Assembly: GCA_044449065.1 (NCBI GenBank)
Contig: JBIOHP010000013.1
Location: 1-64,000 of the forward strand
Reading direction: 5' to 3'
From: JBIOHP01 sp044449065
GTDB lineage: Bacteria; Bacteroidota; Ignavibacteria; UBA10030; SZUA-254
Length of the DNA: 64,000 bases
Shown here: positions 1-7,830 of the stretch, piece after piece
Position numbering within the stretch: position 1 is the stretch's first letter
Layout: every line of letters starts with the position of its first letter
Notes under the pieces: generated by a model
What the model was told of the DNA's origin: nothing
Seen by the model: the letters and a program-made list of their open reading frames with translations, nothing else
The model's database searches: none
Made by a program: the position numbers and the translations under genes

Positions 1-160
1 AGTGAAGAAAACAATATCTATTATCCGTAAACTCAGATACATCTACGACCGTAGAGGGAAGTTCGACCAAATGAGCAGTATCAGACCCCGATTTGTGAAA
101 GGGATTTTTATGTACTTGCTATTCTTTTCTATAGACACCCTCGGTGAGTGTTGCTCGGCG

Positions 161-303
161 GTCATGGTCCATGAGTCTGTCCGAGAACCATGTTTTGTAG
201 TAGCCGATCACCGGATCGGCGGCTATTTTGAATCCGATTGGGCATTCACGCGGGTCTGGTGACCCGCTACTACGAGTTCTCGGACAGACTCCCATACCAT
301 GAC
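161..303. repeat. Large imperfect inverted repeat (143 bp)
   Basis: Bases 161-188 and 276-303 are reverse complements at 25 of 28 positions, including a perfect 16-bp block (gagtctgtccgagaac at 173-188, complement at 276-291). Inside lie a second matched pair (gtagtagc 197-204 with gctactac 266-273) and two small hairpins, at 203-220 and 250-267. The nested layout is that of a MITE or REP-type element; it has no coding capacity and no second copy in the window. Confidence 0.7.
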
Positions 304-425
304 CGCGACATTTTGTTAATGATGTCATGGATTGGTCCATGACATCCGGGGATAGCTCAGGACAAGCTTGGGAGAGGTTAATAATGCTATATGTTAAAAG
401 CGAAGTACAGTCTCTCAGCTGGATC

Positions 426-487
426 ATGCTGAACTTGGTTCAGCATCTGTTTTTGACAGATTTTGGATCCTGAAACAAGTTCAGGAT
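426..487. repeat. Paired 21-bp palindromes (REP-like unit, copy 1)
   Basis: Two 21-bp palindromes lie 41 bases apart, start to start. The first (426-446) has arms atgctgaac/gttcagcat; the second (467-487) has atcctgaa/ttcaggat. The same pair, in the opposite orientation and at the same 41-base spacing, occurs at 8919-8980, so the two palindromes and their 20-bp linker behave as one dispersed unit. Confidence 0.75.
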
Positions 488-537
488 GACAAACTCTTTC
501 TTTTTGGCACTCACCCCCTCTTTGCGCAACTTTTTAG

Positions 538-558
538 ATCCCGAAACAAGTTCGGGAT
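538..558. repeat. Single palindrome of the same REP-like family
   Basis: A 21-bp palindrome with arms atcccgaa/ttcgggat around a central acaag. It differs from the 467-487 copy only by a compensated change in both arms, which suggests that the hairpin itself is what is conserved. Confidence 0.65.
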
Positions 559-867
559 GACCCACCCTTATCCCCTTCTTTTTCAACTTCGAAACAACGA
601 TTCCTCAAATCTGATAATCTTGCAGGATTTAAGTGTATTGGAATAACCAGAATTATTAAAATTCTCTAAAACGAGAGTTAAACTCAACCTTAAAAATCAT
701 TTCATCTATTAAATATTCTGGCACAGAGGTTGAACTCCATGTTGGTGGTATTTAACGCCTTAAAATACCATAATTCATTAAACAGCAACAAGATAATCGA
801 CCGCAAGGTATAAAATTTTCATAGTGAATATTCACTTCGTATCAACATCTTTTAAATAGGGATAGTT

Positions 868-1104
868 ATGAAAACAACAAAATCACTATGCGCGATGTCA
901 ATTGATGAAGTAATCAACGACGCGATCAAGCGGGAATCGACATTGATGGGATATTATTCGGATGCGCTGAAGAATGTGGGTCCGGACGCCTGGATGGTTT
1001 TCAATAAACTTTGCGATGAACACCGCAATCAGGTCAGGTCGCTGCAAAATCTCTTGATAGAAATTCAGGAAATCCGTGAGCTAACAGATTCCATAGCAGA
1101 TTAG
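868..1104 (+). CDS. Small ferritin-like helical protein
   Basis: A 78-residue soluble protein with no signal peptide, predicted to be almost wholly alpha-helical. It resembles the helical hairpin of rubrerythrin/ferritin-like proteins: a helix containing KRES (residues 20-23) and, about 30 residues on, DEHRNQV (about 50-56), the Glu/Glu-x-His arrangement that binds di-iron in that fold. At half the usual length it would have to dimerise to make a four-helix bundle. A purine-rich stretch (aggga) precedes the ATG. It lies 80 bases before the isocitrate dehydrogenase gene, which has its own ribosome site. Metal binding is inference; it could be a plain helical protein. Confidence 0.55.
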   Translation: MKTTKSLCAMSIDEVINDAIKRESTLMGYYSDALKNVGPDAWMVFNKLCDEHRNQVRSLQNLLIEIQEIRELTDSIAD

Positions 1105-1184
1105 TACAGTTTACGCTGTAAGAACTTAATTCATTCAGTTGGGATACAACCACACAATACGCTGAGACAGAGGAGAATATTATA

Positions 1185-2303
1185 ATGGCGAAATATAAAA
1201 TCGCGTGGCTGCCGGGCGACGGCATAGGGATAGAAGTGCTCGAAGCCGCAAAAATTGTTTTACAGAAATTAAACTTTAACGCCGAGTATATCCACGGCGA
1301 TATCGGTTGGGAATTTTGGTGCAAAGAGGGCGATCCTTTTCCTCAGCGCACCATTGACCTGTTGAACAAAGTGGACGCGGCGATGTTTGGAGCTATCACA
1401 TCAAAGCCGGCGAAAGTCGCGCAGACCGAGCTCGTTCCGGCGCTGCAAGGGAAAAACCTGAACTATAGATCACCCATCGTGCGGATGAGACAGCTTTTCG
1501 ATTTATATATTTGTTTGAGACCCATCAAAGCGTATCCGTCCAATCCTCTGAACTTTAAAGAAGGAATCGATCTCGTCGTATATCGGGAGAATACCGAAGA
1601 TCTTTATTCGGGAGTGGAATTTTCACCGGTACCGCGAGAACTTGCAGACACGTTGAACACTCTCTCGAAACAATTCCAGCCGTTCAATAATCTCGCGCCG
1701 GATCAGTATGCAATATCGTGCAAGATCAACACGAAAAAGAGTTCGGAACGGATTATCCGCGCAGCATTTGAATTTGCCCGGAATAATAAACGGAAGAAAG
1801 TGACCATCGTTCACAAAGCGAACGTAGTCCGCGCCACCGACGGATTATTCCTTGAAGCCGGCAAAACGATTGCCAAAGAATACCCGGAGATTCAGCTCGA
1901 TGAAGCGAACATCGACGCGATGACAATGTGGCTGTTGAAGAATCCATTTAATTACGATGTGTTAGTTGCGCCAAATCTCTATGGAGATATCATCTCCGAT
2001 CTCTGCGCCCAGATGGTTGGCGGGTTGGGATTCGGATGCTCCGGAAATATCGGAACAAAATTAGCGGTCTTTGAACCAACGCACGGTTCCGCGCCAAAAT
2101 ATGCCGGGCAGTACAAGGTAAACCCGATTGCAACCATCCTTGCCGCAAAAATGATGCTCGATTGGCTCAACGAAAAAGAAATGGCTGTCCGGCTGGAAAA
2201 TGCCGTCGCCGAAGTCATCAAAGAAGGAAAAGTGCGCACCTATGATATGGGCGGATCGAATAAAACGCTCGAAATGGCAAATGCGATAGCGGCTAAATTA
2301 TAA
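1185..2303 (+). CDS. icd: Isocitrate dehydrogenase (isocitrate/isopropylmalate dehydrogenase family)
   Basis: Oxidative decarboxylation of isocitrate to 2-oxoglutarate is the likely reaction. The 372-residue protein opens with the family glycine motif WLPGDGIG. It has the substrate loop NYRS (Ser96) followed by VRMRQLFDLYICLRP, and RENTEDLYSG, which is typical of isocitrate rather than isopropylmalate dehydrogenases. The metal-binding NLYGDIISDL is present. In the cofactor pocket, K305, Y306 and V312 match the NADP-type residues of E. coli Icd (K344, Y345, V351), but the equivalent of Arg395 appears to be missing, so coenzyme choice is uncertain. GAGGAG lies about 10 bases before the ATG. Eight bases separate it from the lyase gene. 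Homoisocitrate dehydrogenase is the main alternative. Confidence 0.85.
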   Translation: MAKYKIAWLPGDGIGIEVLEAAKIVLQKLNFNAEYIHGDIGWEFWCKEGDPFPQRTIDLLNKVDAAMFGAITSKPAKVAQTELVPALQGKNLNYRSPIVRMRQLFDLYICLRPIKAYPSNPLNFKEGIDLVVYRENTEDLYSGVEFSPVPRELADTLNTLSKQFQPFNNLAPDQYAISCKINTKKSSERIIRAAFEFARNNKRKKVTIVHKANVVRATDGLFLEAGKTIAKEYPEIQLDEANIDAMTMWLLKNPFNYDVLVAPNLYGDIISDLCAQMVGGLGFGCSGNIGTKLAVFEPTHGSAPKYAGQYKVNPIATILAAKMMLDWLNEKEMAVRLENAVAEVIKEGKVRTYDMGGSNKTLEMANAIAAKL

Positions 2304-2311
2304 ATTTTCTT

Positions 2312-3238
2312 ATGCAAAAAATAATCATTCACGAAGTGGGATTGCGCGATGGTCTCCAAATGGAGAAACAGGTAGTCCCTCTCGACCAAAAATTACGATG
2401 GATCGATCAGCTTGTCGAATCGGGAGTTGATATCATTCAGGTGGGTTCGTTCGTGCATCCCGATAAAGTTCCGCAGATGGCGGATACAGATCGCTTATTT
2501 ACAGAACTGACGCAAAACCGGCATAAGAATAGGAAGGTAATTTTCTCTGGACTCGTCCTCAACGAAAAAGGTTTGGAGCGAGGGTATAAATGCGGCGTGG
2601 ATATGTTTTGCATGGGAGTAAGCGCCAGTGAAACGCATAGCAAGAAAAACACGGGGATGAACATCGCGGAAGCAACGGATCGCATCATTGCGATGGCAAA
2701 AAACGCTCTCTCTGCCGGCAAGAAAGTTCAGGTATCGGTGCAATCAGCATTTGGATGTGGCTACGAAGGGATAGTCCCTCAGGAACGTGTCCTCGGCATT
2801 GTCCAAAAATATCTTGACGCGGGATTGAAACATATTAGTCTGGCAGATACTGCCGGACACGGCACTCCTGCGGATGTGGAGAAATTATTCGAAAAGATTT
2901 TTAAACTTGATGCCTCCGTTGAAGCGGCATGCCATTTTCATAACACGTATGGTATGGGACTCGCAAACTGTTACGCTGCAATGAACATGGGCGTTCAAAA
3001 TTATGAATCATCTATCGCAGGATTAGGCGGATGCCCCTTTACAAAAATTGCCGGCGGTAATGTTTGCACAGAGGATTTTGTCCACCTGCTTCATAAAATG
3101 AATCTCCGTGAAGACGTCAAATTGGATACGCTTATCGGCACAGCAAACGATGTGGCAAAATTCTTTAACCGTGAAATGCCCGGCACTATTTATAAAACGG
3201 GGGCAATCCCCTCCATGTCATCGCCGGTGACTGCATAA
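2312..3238 (+). CDS. Hydroxymethylglutaryl-CoA lyase family enzyme
   Basis: A 308-residue TIM-barrel enzyme of the HMG-CoA lyase family, which cleaves 3-hydroxy-3-methylacyl-CoA esters (HMG-CoA to acetoacetate and acetyl-CoA). Visible signatures are GLRDGLQ at the N-terminus (metal-binding Asp and catalytic Arg), CHFHNTYG (metal-binding histidines), and AGLGGCPF with the catalytic-loop Cys241, followed by GGNVCTED. Length is normal. It sits between icd and a CoA-transferase, closely spaced and on the same strand. HMG-CoA itself (leucine catabolism) is the default substrate, but no other leucine-degradation gene is present, and relatives act on citramalyl-CoA or similar esters, so the physiological substrate is open. 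Confidence 0.85.
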   Translation: MQKIIIHEVGLRDGLQMEKQVVPLDQKLRWIDQLVESGVDIIQVGSFVHPDKVPQMADTDRLFTELTQNRHKNRKVIFSGLVLNEKGLERGYKCGVDMFCMGVSASETHSKKNTGMNIAEATDRIIAMAKNALSAGKKVQVSVQSAFGCGYEGIVPQERVLGIVQKYLDAGLKHISLADTAGHGTPADVEKLFEKIFKLDASVEAACHFHNTYGMGLANCYAAMNMGVQNYESSIAGLGGCPFTKIAGGNVCTEDFVHLLHKMNLREDVKLDTLIGTANDVAKFFNREMPGTIYKTGAIPSMSSPVTA

Positions 3239-3259
3239 CATTATTTGAGATAGTTCAGT

Positions 3260-4453
3260 ATGAAACTCTTACAAGGAATTCGGGTACTCGATCTGACCAA
3301 TGTGTTATCGGGTCCGTTTGCCACGCTTCACATGGCGCTCTGCGGCGCCGAAGTGATAAAAATCGAAAACCCCACCGATGGCGATCTGGCGCGGAAATTA
3401 GGCAACGTGCCGAAGTTAAATAAGGAACTGATGGGGACAAGTTTCCTCGCGCAAAATGCAAATAAAAAATCCGTTACCCTGAATCTTAAAGATCCAGAAG
3501 GGAAGGGAATATTCAAGCGCCTGATTAAAACAGCGGACGTCGTTGTTGAAAATTTTCGACCCGATGTGATGACGCGTCTCGGCTTATCCTATAAAGTACT
3601 CAACGAGATTAACCCCCGGTTAGTTTATTGCGCGATCTCCGGATTCGGTCAGACGGGGCCGGATGCGTTGAAACCGGCGTACGATCAGATTATCCAGGGA
3701 TTGAGCGGCACGATGGCAGTGAACGGGGATGAACGTTTGAATCCCCTGCGAGCCGGCTTTCCAGTATGCGATACCGTCGGCGGATTAAATGCGGCATTCG
3801 CAATTATGGCGGCGTTATTTTATCGCGAACGCAACGGCGAAGGACAATTTATTGATGTCGCGTTGCTTGATTCCATTATGCCCTTGATGGGCTGGGTCGC
3901 TGCGAATCTTTTAATCGGCGGTCAGCAGCCGCAATTGCTGGGTAATGATAATATGACGGCAGCTCCTTCTGGCACATTTGTCACCAAAGACGGCTACATC
4001 AATATTGCCGCCAATAAACAGGAACAGTGGGAAGCGGTCGCCGATGTTCTTGGCGTTCCTGAATTGAAAACCGATCCCCGATTTCAAGACCGCGATACGC
4101 GCAAAAAGAACCGCAAGCTCCTCACACCATTGATTGAAGAGAAACTTAAGCATAATACAACGGACTATTGGGTTGAAATTTTAAATAAGAACGACGTTCC
4201 ATCGGGCGCAATACTTGGATTGGAAGCTGCCCTGAACGCGCCGCAGATTAAACACCGGAACACCCTGCAAAATATCTGCGCGGACGGTATCGGTGATTTA
4301 AAACTCTTCGGCTTGACCGCGAAGTTCGATAAAACCCCTGCCGGCGTGGATGCGCCTCCTCCCCGTCTCGGCGCTCATACAAATGAAATTCTTCGTTCCA
4401 TCGGATACGACGAAGAAAGTTTAAAATCTCTGAAAGAGAGAAAAGTAATTTAA
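3260..4453 (+). CDS. CaiB/BaiF family (class III) CoA-transferase
   Basis: A 397-residue class III CoA-transferase, the interlocked-dimer fold of formyl-CoA and succinyl-CoA:citramalate transferases. The N-terminal GIRVLDLTNVLSGPFAT and GAEVIKIENP are typical. Asp142 in PAYDQIIQGLSG is the expected catalytic aspartate that forms the mixed anhydride. The later block GEGQFIDVALLDS is also characteristic. Donor and acceptor cannot be read from sequence. Its place beside an HMG-CoA-lyase-type enzyme suggests that it charges the acid the lyase then cleaves; this is inference. A 58-base gap follows before the hydratase large-subunit gene. Confidence 0.85.
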   Translation: MKLLQGIRVLDLTNVLSGPFATLHMALCGAEVIKIENPTDGDLARKLGNVPKLNKELMGTSFLAQNANKKSVTLNLKDPEGKGIFKRLIKTADVVVENFRPDVMTRLGLSYKVLNEINPRLVYCAISGFGQTGPDALKPAYDQIIQGLSGTMAVNGDERLNPLRAGFPVCDTVGGLNAAFAIMAALFYRERNGEGQFIDVALLDSIMPLMGWVAANLLIGGQQPQLLGNDNMTAAPSGTFVTKDGYINIAANKQEQWEAVADVLGVPELKTDPRFQDRDTRKKNRKLLTPLIEEKLKHNTTDYWVEILNKNDVPSGAILGLEAALNAPQIKHRNTLQNICADGIGDLKLFGLTAKFDKTPAGVDAPPPRLGAHTNEILRSIGYDEESLKSLKERKVI

Positions 4454-4511
4454 CCACTGAATTCAGGTATATAATCACTTTAGTACAGTTAACTATTAAA
4501 GAGATAACACT

Positions 4512-5804
4512 ATGGGAATGACGGTTGTAGAAAAAATCCTTGCCCGTGCATCGGGACAAAAATCTGTAAAAGCCGGCGATGTCGTTGAGCCGAAAGTCGA
4601 TCTTGCGATGTCGCATGAAAACGCCGCTTTGGTGATGAACCAATTCAATGATATCTATGAAGGCACCGGCAAAGCAGCGAATGTCTGGGACCCATCAAAG
4701 ATCGCGATCATCTTCGATCACCGCGTTCCGGCGGAAAGCTCGAAGACCGCTACCAACCAGAAAAAAATCCGGGACTTTGTAAAGAAACAAGGCATTGCAA
4801 AATTCCATGATATCCGCGGCGACGAAGGCGGCATTTGCCACCAGATTCTTCCCGAGAACGGTTACGTGCGACCGGGTTATGTTGTCATCGGAACGGACAG
4901 CCATACCACAAGCCACGGCGCGTTAGGCGCATTTGCATTCGGTATCGGCGCGACTGAGATGGCGAGCGTGTGGACATTGGGATCGGTGCTCAATGTGGAA
5001 GTTCCGGGTACCATCAAATGTGTCATCAATGGAAAACTTCCTCCCTATGTAGCGCCAAAGGATATCATTCTCCACATCATCGGTAAATTGACCGCGGAAG
5101 GCGCGAATTTTAAAGTTATAGAATATCATGGTGATACGATAAAAAATATGTCGACCTCCGGTCGGTTAACCCTTGCGAATATGTCCGTTGAGGCGGGCGC
5201 TACATCGGGCATTATCCCCGGCGACGCTGAAACCGTTCGTTACCTCACGGAAGAAGCGAAAGTTACCGGCAAGCATGATCTCGTTCAACCCGATCCCGAC
5301 GCACATTATGACAGGGTTTTGGAAATTGACGCTTCAAAACTAACACCCCAGATCGCCTGCCCCCATACGGTGGACAACGTGAAACCGATCAACGATGTGA
5401 AAAACGTCAGGGTCAACCAGGTTGTAATTGGCTCATGCACAAACGGACGTTTGGACGATCTTGAAATGGCTGCAAAAATATTAAAAGGGAAAAAAGTCAA
5501 CCGGGATACGCGCATGCTCGTGTTCCCCGCTTCATGGCGAATCTATAAAGAGGCGCAGAAGCGCGGGTACCTCGCCGATCTCGCGGACGCAGGAGCCGTT
5601 ATTATGAATCCCAACTGCGGTTGCTGCCTGGGAGTTCACCAGGGTGCGTTAGCGGACGGCGATGTGGCGCTTTCAACAACGAACAGAAATTTTAAAGGCA
5701 GGATGGGCAATCCGAATTCGGAAGTTTACCTGTGCTCATCGGCGGTTGCTGCGGCAAGCGCCATTACCGGAATTATCACCGATCCAAGAAACGGAGCGAA
5801 CTAG
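4512..5804 (+). CDS. Aconitase/3-isopropylmalate dehydratase-type large subunit
   Basis: A 430-residue large subunit of a two-subunit hydro-lyase in the LeuC/HacA family. It carries the [4Fe-4S] ligands C309 (GSCTNGR), C369 and C372 (NCGCCLG) and the GTDSHT motif. Family members isomerise 3-isopropylmalate, homocitrate, citrate or (R)-2-methylmalate. Because an isocitrate dehydrogenase starts the cluster and citrate synthase lies 10 kb away, while no leuA or leuB is visible, use as a split aconitase is plausible. True LeuC or homoaconitase remains possible. AAAGAG precedes the ATG. The small-subunit gene begins one base after the stop codon. Confidence 0.85.
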   Translation: MGMTVVEKILARASGQKSVKAGDVVEPKVDLAMSHENAALVMNQFNDIYEGTGKAANVWDPSKIAIIFDHRVPAESSKTATNQKKIRDFVKKQGIAKFHDIRGDEGGICHQILPENGYVRPGYVVIGTDSHTTSHGALGAFAFGIGATEMASVWTLGSVLNVEVPGTIKCVINGKLPPYVAPKDIILHIIGKLTAEGANFKVIEYHGDTIKNMSTSGRLTLANMSVEAGATSGIIPGDAETVRYLTEEAKVTGKHDLVQPDPDAHYDRVLEIDASKLTPQIACPHTVDNVKPINDVKNVRVNQVVIGSCTNGRLDDLEMAAKILKGKKVNRDTRMLVFPASWRIYKEAQKRGYLADLADAGAVIMNPNCGCCLGVHQGALADGDVALSTTNRNFKGRMGNPNSEVYLCSSAVAAASAITGIITDPRNGAN

Positions 5805-5805
5805 T

Positions 5806-6330
5806 ATGAATCAGAACATCGGACTTGAAACAATGCAATCTTCCAAAGTGGTCTATGTTTGCGGCAACGATATCTCCACAGACGTGATTTACCCTGGAAG
5901 ATTTATGGCGACGGTATTACCATCCGAGACGCCGCAATTTGCCTTCGCGGATGATAAGGATCTCAACAACAAATTGAAGAATGGCGATATAGCTCCCGGC
6001 AGCATCATCGTTGCAGGAACAAATTTTGGTTGCGGTTCATCGCGCGAACAGGCGGTTTCGACGCTCAAGGGATATGATTTAATTATTGTCGCGAAAGGAT
6101 TTGCCAGAATTTTTATGCAAAATGCAGTAAACCTCGGCTTGCGCACAGTCACCTGTCCCGAAATCGAAGCGGAGGAAGCCGATGATCTGGAAATATCTGC
6201 AGACGAAGTAACAAACTTAACGAACGGCAAATCATACAAGGTTGTTCCGATACCAAAACTCCGTCAGGAAATTATCGACGCCGGTGGTTTGATACCGTAT
6301 ACCAGAAAACGATTGTTGGCAAAGAAATAA
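5806..6330 (+). CDS. Aconitase/3-isopropylmalate dehydratase-type small subunit
   Basis: A 174-residue LeuD-type swivelling-domain partner of the preceding subunit. GTNFGCGSSREQA is the substrate-loop signature that reads the C3 group of the substrate. NDISTDVIYPGRFM near the N-terminus is also typical. The ATG at 5806 was chosen because GGAG lies nine bases upstream and it follows the large-subunit stop by one base, implying translational coupling; a longer in-frame extension to 5662 would overlap the previous gene by 143 bases. An ATG at 5833 is less likely. It is the last gene of the block and is followed by a strong terminator. Confidence 0.87.
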   Translation: MNQNIGLETMQSSKVVYVCGNDISTDVIYPGRFMATVLPSETPQFAFADDKDLNNKLKNGDIAPGSIIVAGTNFGCGSSREQAVSTLKGYDLIIVAKGFARIFMQNAVNLGLRTVTCPEIEAEEADDLEISADEVTNLTNGKSYKVVPIPKLRQEIIDAGGLIPYTRKRLLAKK

Positions 6331-6379
6331 TTTTTTCAGAAATGATGTGAGATATATTTAGGGACACATCATTTATATC

Positions 6380-6426
6380 GGGGTTTTAACCTGATAAGTG
6401 GATAAAGGTTAAAACCCCTTTTTTAT
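6380..6426 (+). terminator. Rho-independent terminator after the small subunit
   Basis: A perfect 13-bp stem (ggggttttaacct at 6380-6392 with its complement at 6406-6418) is followed directly by a run of six T. It lies 49 bases after the small-subunit stop and ends the 1185-6330 block; the next gene is on the opposite strand. Confidence 0.9.
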
Positions 6427-6486
6427 TGTAATTTTGTAACTCACTACTGGTTATAATTATTACCCGGCGATGTTCCTGCATCGTTA

Positions 6487-7584
6487 TCAATTTGGTATAA
6501 AATCGATAGTCCTCTTTCCTTCCGGAGTGTTGATAATAACCTTATAACGATACTCGTACGTTTCTAATAAATCTGTGCCCGATGTTTTCGATTGAGAATC
6601 CGGAAAAGGAAAATAGAGAAAACCATTAACGCTGCTCTGCGGGTAGACTGTGTACCGTTGTAATATCCCGGCGTTTGTGCTCTTAGTAAATACCCGGCTA
6701 TACAACCGCGACGATAAAGTACCGTCATCTGCGGGCGGCTGGGCTTTCATTTCCCAGATAGGAACGATTGCCGGGAAACGTTCCTCCTGCAACACAAATT
6801 GGGAACGCCGTATTGCCATCGTGCGAAGAGGATCGCCGACGTTAGCCATGATATCCTGCGTTATTTTTTTGTGATCAATTTGAGTAGAAATTTTCGAAGG
6901 TGGATCGGGGGGAATATCTTTATAAATTTTCCCTTTTCCGGTCAGGGACAAAACCACGCACCTTGCTGGATTAAAATCGTACACCGACCGGGATAAATTT
7001 TGATAGAGCAGCCATACGCGGAGATATTTCTGACTATCGATAACTGTCGATTCTAACGTGTACATATACAAGGCGCTATCCTCAAAAAATACGCCGATAG
7101 GAATTTTTGAGATCTGGCTATAGACACAATACATCCCCGAATCCTGCGGGGGAAAGAAATTAAACTTTTCCTTAAGCCGTCTTTCTCCTGATTTTCCCGT
7201 GATTTCCACCTCTGGTGTTTTAATGGGGTTGGGAACAAGGAGAAAAGGAATATAAACTGAATCTGAACCTTTCAGCCGAACTGATAAACTCTGCCGGTCG
7301 TATCCCAATCTCGCAACAACGAGAGTGTAAGTTCCGGGTGGAATAAACTTCAAAAGAAAAGTCCCATTTTTAGTAGATGAAACTCCTACATCGGTGTTTG
7401 AAAGGTAAATGATTGCCCCCTCGATCGGGTCGTGTGATTTAGCATCTGATATTTTGCCGGCGATTTTTCCGAATGTGGTATTTTGAGCATAAAGGGAAAA
7501 TGCTGAAACAGCCGTCAGCATAAGAATTGAAAAGAAACGATACAGTATATGCTTATTGCAGGGCAAACGTATTCCTTTTGACAC
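6487..7584 (-). CDS. Secreted protein with carboxypeptidase-regulatory-like domain (paralogue 1)
   Basis: A 365-residue exported protein of unknown role. Residues 12-34 form a hydrophobic signal segment ending SLYAQ. Residues about 40-125 are a carboxypeptidase regulatory-like (CarboxypepD_reg/PEGA-type) beta-sandwich with the pattern GKI-DA, AIIYLSN, KNGTF, PPGTYTLVV and LGYDRQ. The remaining ~240 residues match no family I know but are shared with the gene at 7831-8877 (for example MYCVYS, PIGVF, STVIDSQKYLR and SSVNGFLYFPFP). The start appears to be GTG. The two paralogues are transcribed away from each other across a 246-base gap. Location is probably periplasmic or outer surface. Confidence 0.75.
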   Translation of the reverse strand: MSKGIRLPCNKHILYRFFSILMLTAVSAFSLYAQNTTFGKIAGKISDAKSHDPIEGAIIYLSNTDVGVSSTKNGTFLLKFIPPGTYTLVVARLGYDRQSLSVRLKGSDSVYIPFLLVPNPIKTPEVEITGKSGERRLKEKFNFFPPQDSGMYCVYSQISKIPIGVFFEDSALYMYTLESTVIDSQKYLRVWLLYQNLSRSVYDFNPARCVVLSLTGKGKIYKDIPPDPPSKISTQIDHKKITQDIMANVGDPLRTMAIRRSQFVLQEERFPAIVPIWEMKAQPPADDGTLSSRLYSRVFTKSTNAGILQRYTVYPQSSVNGFLYFPFPDSQSKTSGTDLLETYEYRYKVIINTPEGKRTIDFIPN

Positions 7585-7830
7585 TATCGTTTGAAAAGCA
7601 ATCAGGGAAATATGTCCATTCCCCGTGAAGCGTTATCGCATTGAATATACTTTATTGACAGTAAAACACCAAATGATAGAACTGGTTGGTTCTGGAGATA
7701 AGAGAGAACGGTGGAAGAATTGTCGTTATTTACTTATTTATCATAATTTTGCGCCCTCATAATAAATATTTATATTTATAAGATCATCATGTTAACGTTA
7801 TCAACTACGGGAATCACTATTTTGTAATCG

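Larger units (their letters stand above)
1..867. other. Repeat-rich non-coding region
   Basis: No convincing gene is visible. A GTG-started frame from base 2 to 262 runs into a large inverted repeat and resembles no family I know; it could at most be the eroded end of something lying to the left. The stretch holds the 161-303 inverted repeat and the short palindromes at 426-487 and 538-558. The last ~250 bases are AT-rich and should carry the promoter of the gene at 868. Confidence 0.6.

Noticed and set aside
2..262. GTG-started 86-codon frame at the left edge
   Set aside because: It runs into the large inverted repeat and has no recognisable family or ribosome site.
504..530. TTTGGCAC as another sigma-54 -24 box
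   Set aside because: Ten bases after GG the sequence is CT, not GC or GT; the spacing rule is not met and no gene is suitably placed.
4512..6330. Annotation of the two hydratase subunits as leucine-biosynthetic leuC/leuD
   Set aside because: No leuA or leuB is visible, and the linked dehydrogenase has isocitrate-type motifs; a neutral name is safer.
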